The notes under the pieces: model-generated
Databases searched by the model: none
What the model saw: only the letters and a program-made list of their open reading frames with translations
Told to the model about the DNA's origin: nothing
Made by a program: the position numbers and the translations under genes
From: Alphaproteobacteria bacterium
Lineage (GTDB): Bacteria; Pseudomonadota; Alphaproteobacteria; Rhizobiales; Xanthobacteraceae
Length of the DNA stretch: 10,312 nt
Assembly (NCBI GenBank): GCA_005884465.1
Contig: VAZH01000206.1
Span: 1 to 10,312 of the forward strand
Direction of reading: 5' to 3'
In this document: positions 6,122 through 10,312 of the stretch, in pieces
How the letters are laid out: each line of letters starts with the position of its first letter
How positions within the stretch are numbered: position 1 is the stretch's first letter

Positions 6122-6450
6122 GTATCTGAGCTTCGAATGGACTCTTTCTAAGATCCAGCCTGCGGAATCGTTTGCGGCGCCGCCGCTTTGCCCTTGCGCT
6201 CCTTGAGCCAGTTCTCGAACCGCTGGATCACGACGAAGAACGCCGGTACGAACAGCACCGCGAGGCAGGTCGAGGCGATCATGCCTGAAAACACGGTGAT
6301 GCCGATCGACTTGCGGGCGTTGGCGCCGGCGCCGGTCGCAAGCACCAGCGGCACCACCCCGAGAATGAAGGCAAACGACGTCATCAGGATCGGCCGGAAT
6401 CGCGCCCGCGCCGCCTCGATCGCCGATTCGAGCAGCGGCTTGCGGTCGCG

Positions 6451-6456
6451 CACCGC
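6451..6456 (-). other. In-frame deletion junction in the RND pump (loss of most of TM10)
   Basis: On the minus strand the codons read TCA GCG then GTG CGC GAC CGC, giving LSA-VRDRKP. Family members have LSAKNAILIVE plus several more residues between these points, so about 16 codons seem to be missing without a frame change. The lost lysine corresponds to K940 of E. coli AcrB. Confidence 0.75.
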
Positions 6457-7324
6457 TGACAAGGCGATCAGCAGGATGATTCCGATCTGGGGGTAGAGAT
6501 TGTTCTCGATCCGCAAGCCGGTGAGCACGATCATCGGGCCGAGCAGCGACAGCGGCACCGCCAGGATCACCGAGATCGGCGCATACCAGCTCTCATATTG
6601 CCCGGCCAGCACCAGGTAGACCAGCAGCAGGGCCAGGCCGAATGCCAGGTAGATCTGACCGCCGACGACCTTCTCCTGGTACGACATCGCCGTCCATTCA
6701 TAGCCGGTCCCCGGCGGCAGGGTTTTGGCGGCGATCTCTTCCATCAGCGTCATCGACTGGCCGGAGCTGTAGCCCGTGGCCGGCAGGCCGATCACCGTGG
6801 CGGATGGATAGAGATTATACAGGCTGATGAGCGAAGGTCCTACCGACGGCGTGATTTTCGCCACCGTGCCGAGCGGGATCATGTCGCCCTGGCTGTTGCG
6901 CACCATCAGGTTCTCGATATCACGAGGCGTCAGCCGAAACTGCGCATCCGCCTGGGTGTAGACCTGGAAGGTGCGGCCGAACTTGTTGAACTGGTTGACG
7001 TAGGTCGAACCCGTATAAGAGGACAGCGTCGAGAAAATCTGGTCGGTCGTGATATGCAGGGTCTGGGTCTTGATCCGGTCCACGTCGACGTCGAACTGCG
7101 GCACCATCGAGCGGAATGACGAGCTGACCCGCTGCAGGGCGCTTTGCGTCTGTGCATTGGCGACGATGGCGCCGGTGATGGCCTGCAGTTTGCCGAAATC
7201 GGAATTGCCGTCACGGAGCTGGACCTGCATGGCAAAGCCGGCGGCGTTGCCGATGCCCTGTATCGGCGGCGGGGGGATCACCAGAATCCGCGCCTCCGGG
7301 ATCGCTGCCATCTTCTCGTTCAGC

Positions 7325-7348
7325 CCGACGACCCGGGCCACGCGCGCT
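7325..7348 (-). other. Frameshift site in the RND pump
   Basis: Reading leftward, the first frame is family-like up to AGC GCG CGT (SAR, 7348-7340). The second frame is family-like from GTG GCC CGG GTC (7341 onward). Between KEW and GLNEK the joined protein is about 6 residues shorter than relatives as I remember them, which points to a deletion of 3n+2 bases rather than a single-base error. Confidence 0.7.
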
Positions 7349-9257
7349 CCACTCCTTCAGCACCAAATAGGCGACGCCGGCGTTCGCAAGGCTCGAAGAA
7401 TTGTCGAGCGCCGATATGCCGGCGATGCTGATCACCTGATCGACGCCCGGGGTTTTGCCGGCCAGTTCCGAGATTTGGTCGAGTACGCGCTGGGTGCGGT
7501 CGAGCGCCGCGCCGTCGGGCAGTTGCGCGGCAACCAGCAGATAGCCTTGGTCCTCGATCGGGATAAAGCCGGTCGGCACCCGCGACAGGCCGTAGCCGCC
7601 GACGCCGATCAGGATCAGCGCGACGATCACCGAGATATTGCTGTGCGCAACCAGGCGGCCGATCAGCCTGGCATAGCCCCTCTCGAGGCGGTTATAGACC
7701 GCGTTGAAGCCGCGATAGAAGAAATTGCGCTGTTCCGGCGGCGCCGGCTGGCGCAGCCACAATGCGCACTGCGTCGGTTTCAGCGTGGCGGCATTGATGG
7801 CGCTGAGCAGTGCGGTCGCAGCGATCACCAGCGCGAATTGCGAGTACATCCTGCCGGTCAATCCCGGCAGGAAGGCCGAGGGCAGGAACACCGAGATCAA
7901 CACCAGCGTGATGCCGATGATCGGCGCGAACAGCGCGTCCATGGCGCTGATGGCGGCGTCATGGCCGGACATCCCGCGCTCGATATTGTGCGCGGCGCCT
8001 TCCACGACGACGATGGCATCGTCCACCACGATGCCGATCGCGAGAACGATCGCAAACAAGGTCGATATGTTGACCGTGAAGCCGAGCGCCGCCATCGCGG
8101 CGAAGGCGCCGATGATCGTGACCGGCACGGTCGTCGCCGGCACCAGCATCGCGCGCCAGTCCTGCAGGAAGATCAGGATCACGACGAGCACGAGCAGGCC
8201 GGCCTCGATCAGCGTCTTGTAGACTTCCTTGATCGATTCCGAGACGAACTTGGTGGTGTCGAACGGCGTGTCGTACTTGATGTCCTGGGGAAATCCCTTC
8301 GCCAGCGCCGCCATCTTTTTCTGGACCGCCTGCTCGACCTCAAGCGCGTTGGCACCGGGCGACTGGAACACGCCGATGCCGGCCGCCGGCTTGTTGTTGA
8401 GCGAAAACATCTGGCTGTAGGTCTGGGCGCCGAGCTCGACCCAACCGACGTCGCGCACGCGGGTGACGTCGCCACTAGTGCCGGTTTTAACGATGACGTC
8501 CTCGAACTGGTCCTTGTCATCGAGCCGGCCGTTGACGTTCAGCGTGTACTGGAAAGCCTGCCCGGGAGGCGTCGGCGGCATGCCGATCTGGCCCGCGGTC
8601 ACCTGCTGGCTCTGCTGCTGGATCGCGGAAATGACGTCCTGCGGCATCAGGTTGCGCACCTGCAACTTGTTCGGATCGAGCCAGACCCGCATCGAATACT
8701 GGCCGGCGCCGAACACAGTGACGTTGCCGACGCCGGGCAACCGCGACAGCTCGTCGCGAATGTTGATGGTGGCGTAGTTCGACAGGAAAAGGCTGTCATA
8801 GGTCTTGTTCGGCGACGTCAATGTCACGAACAACAGGATCGCCGTGGACCTCTTCTGCACGGTGACGCCCTGGTTCTGGACCGATTGAGGGAGCTGCGAC
8901 AGCGCGCTCGATACCCGGTTCTGCACCAGCACCTGCGCGAAGTTGAGATCGGTACCGATCTTGAAGGTCACCGTCAGCGAATAGGTGCCGTCGGCTCCGC
9001 TATAGGACTGCATATAGAGCATGTCCTCGACGCCATTGACCTGCTGCTCGATCGGCAGCGCCACGGTGTCGATCACGGTCTTGGCGCTGGCGCCGGGATA
9101 GCGCGTGGTGACCTGCACCGTCGGCGGCACGATGTCGGGATATTGCGCGACGGCGAGAGAGAACAAGGACACGCCGCCGATCAGGATCATCAGGATCGCG
9201 ATGACGTTGGAAAGGACCGGCCGCTCGATGAAGAATTTCGAAATCATGGCCGCGGTC

Positions 9258-10312
9258 CTATTTCGCTGCAGCCTTACCACTCGGCTCGATTTTTTGCAGC
9301 TGCGGATCTACCTTTTGGCCGGGGATCGCGCGCAGCAGCCCGGCGATAACGATGCGGTCATCGGCCTTCAGGCCGCTTTCGATGACGCGCAAGTCGCCTT
9401 CGAGCGGCCCGGTCTGCACCTTGCGCTGCTCGACGATGTTTTCGCCGTTCACGACAAGCACATATCGTCCAGCCTGATCGCTGCCCAGCGCGACATCGGG
9501 AATGAGCAGCGCGCCCTCCTGCAGGTCGATCGGAACGCGGACCCGAACATAATATCCGGGCAGCAAGATACGATCGGCATTCGGCACCACGCCGCGTACC
9601 GCCAGCGTTCCCGTTGACTGGTTGATCGTCGGCGCCGCGTAGTCGAGTTTGCCCTTGTGCGGATAGCCGGTCTCGGTCTGCAATCCGACCTCGATCGGCA
9701 CTTGCCTGAGATCGTCCGCGGTCAATCCCCGCCGCACGGCTTCTGTCCGAATGCGCAGCACATCCTGTTCGTTGACGTTGAAATTGACGTAGATCGGATC
9801 AAACTGAACGATGGTGGCGAGCTGGGTCGGCGATGCCGCGCCGACGAGTTCTCCGACCGAGACGAGATGCGCGCTGACGATGCCATCGAATGGCGCGACG
9901 ACATTGGTATAGCCGTCGTTGACCGCCGCGATCTTGGTGTTGACCTGAGCCTGCTGCAGGTTTGCCTGGGCGTTGTCGCGCGTCGAGGTGGAGGTGTCGA
10001 GGGTGGACTGCGAGACGGCTTGCTTGGCCACCAGTTCCGACTGCCGCTTGAAATCGGCTTCGGCCTGTTTCACCGACGCCTGTGCGCCGGCCTCGGCAGC
10101 CTGGGCTTGCTCAAGTTTCAGCTTGTAGGTATCGGGCTCGATTGTGAACAGCGTCGTGCCTTGCTTCACGAAGTCGCCGTCCTGGTAGTTGATCGATTGC
10201 AAGAACCCCTGCACCCGCGCGACGAGATCGACGTTCTTGATGGGGGCGGTGTTGCCGGTAGCCTCGAGAAAGCGCGTGACCGTCTGCTTTACCGGCACGC
10301 CGACATCGACCT
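9258..10312 (-). CDS. RND efflux periplasmic adaptor subunit (membrane fusion protein, AcrA/HlyD family), 5' end outside the window
   Basis: The visible part has about 351 residues and continues past the window edge. The frame stays open as VDVG before the GTG-encoded VPVKQ, so that GTG at 10298 is not the start; about 30-50 residues with the export signal are probably missing. The order of domains is standard: first lipoyl half (LVARVQGFLQSINYQDGDFV, 'TLFTIEP'), an alpha-helical hairpin rich in Gln/Ala (YKLKLEQAQAAEAGAQASV to NLQQAQVNTKIAAV), second lipoyl half (NVVAPFDGIVSAHLVSVGE), then the beta-barrel (PIYVNFNVNEQDVLRIR) and membrane-proximal domain (LLIPDVALGSDQAGRYVLVV). The protein bridges the inner-membrane pump and an outer-membrane channel. 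It ends at the TAG at 9258-9260, 10 bases before the pump gene, so the two form an operon. No lesion is visible here although its pump partner is broken. No outer-membrane factor gene is in the window. Confidence 0.93.
   Translation of the reverse strand, partial: VDVGVPVKQTVTRFLEATGNTAPIKNVDLVARVQGFLQSINYQDGDFVKQGTTLFTIEPDTYKLKLEQAQAAEAGAQASVKQAEADFKRQSELVAKQAVSQSTLDTSTSTRDNAQANLQQAQVNTKIAAVNDGYTNVVAPFDGIVSAHLVSVGELVGAASPTQLATIVQFDPIYVNFNVNEQDVLRIRTEAVRRGLTADDLRQVPIEVGLQTETGYPHKGKLDYAAPTINQSTGTLAVRGVVPNADRILLPGYYVRVRVPIDLQEGALLIPDVALGSDQAGRYVLVVNGENIVEQRKVQTGPLEGDLRVIESGLKADDRIVIAGLLRAIPGQKVDPQLQKIEPSGKAAAK

Larger units (their letters stand above)
6148..9247 (-). pseudogene. RND multidrug efflux pump (HAE1/AcrB family), frameshifted and missing most of TM10
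   Basis: The product would be an inner-membrane, proton-driven drug exporter of about 1,035 residues in two frames (relatives about 1,050). Frame one, from the ATG at 9247, covers about 636 residues: MISKFFIERPVLSNV (TM1), the porter domain and TM4 with the proton-carrying pair D409-D410 in GIVVDDAIVVVE. It stays collinear to LVLKEWSAR near 7340, then turns into Arg/Pro/Gly-rich nonsense. The family sequence resumes one base out of frame as ARVVGLNEKMAAIPEARIL and runs to the TAG at 6148, including the MSYQEK and GQYESWYAPISV blocks. After LLIALSA at about 6456 the expected KNAILIVE segment and its flank are absent, and VRDRKPLLESAIEAAR follows directly. This removes most of TM10. The gene follows the adaptor by 10 bases, with AGGA before its ATG. 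It is probably non-functional. Confidence 0.88.

Noticed and set aside
6122..6147. Possible terminator between the converging regulator and pump genes
   Set aside because: The 26-base gap shows no stable stem-loop with a T-run on either strand.
7849..7872. Perfect 9-base inverted repeat TCCTGCCGG ... CCGGCAGGA
   Set aside because: It lies inside the pump coding region and follows from the codons for a conserved LPGLTGRM-type segment, so no separate function is needed.
7049..9349. A 766-codon open frame on the plus strand antisense to the pump gene
   Set aside because: It mirrors the codon pattern of the high-GC pump gene on the other strand, is full of Arg, His, Asp and Gln with no recognisable domain, and runs past the end of the pump gene into the adaptor. 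The minus-strand reading has clear RND motifs.
1..10312. CRISPR arrays, tRNA or rRNA genes, transposases, toxin-antitoxin pairs
   Set aside because: I looked for regular repeats, cloverleaf-type sequences and recognisable mobile-element proteins and saw none.

Overview
The window looks like chromosomal DNA from an alphaproteobacterium of the Bradyrhizobium/Rhodopseudomonas type. This is inferred from the high GC of the flanks (sampled 60-base lines give about 60-67%), the style of the RND pump and winged-helix/TPR regulator proteins, and a CTCTCCCC/GGGGAGAG intergenic hairpin of a kind I recall as common in that group. No search was run. I see no tRNA, rRNA, CRISPR array, insertion sequence or replication origin.

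Left block (1-2340). A zinc-free, CurA-like NADP-dependent MDR oxidoreductase (+, 121-1122) converges on a Tat-exported amidohydrolase of the ACMSD-like family (-, 1221-2339), with a strong hairpin between them. A few codons at the left edge may begin a divergent minus-strand gene. The 288-base gap at 2340-2627 holds a short relic of the 3' end of a second MDR oxidoreductase gene (coding for NHGKRMVRV and a stop), a small perfect hairpin just before it, and a GC-rich hairpin after it.

Middle block (2628-6121). Sampled lines here are lower in GC, about 50-57%. A DUF1007 periplasmic protein and a secreted HD-domain protein lie in tandem on the minus strand, with the HD gene upstream. A 135-base intergenic region with a perfect 14-base palindrome separates them from a divergent + strand regulator. 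That regulator joins an OmpR/CadC-type winged helix to a TolB/FlgO-like domain and TPR repeats. The layout suggests a regulator plus two exported effector proteins, possibly acting in envelope or metal physiology; this is inference.

Right block (6148-10312, minus strand). This is an RND efflux operon: a periplasmic adaptor (truncated by the window edge) followed 10 bases later by an HAE1/AcrB-type inner-membrane pump. The pump gene appears broken. It carries a frameshift near 7340 in a stretch that looks a few codons short. Separately, an in-frame loss of about 16 codons near 6451-6456 removes most of TM10, including the segment that holds the proton-relay lysine (K940 in E. coli AcrB). Two independent lesions argue for a decaying pseudogene rather than one sequencing error. 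The adaptor shows no damage in the visible part.
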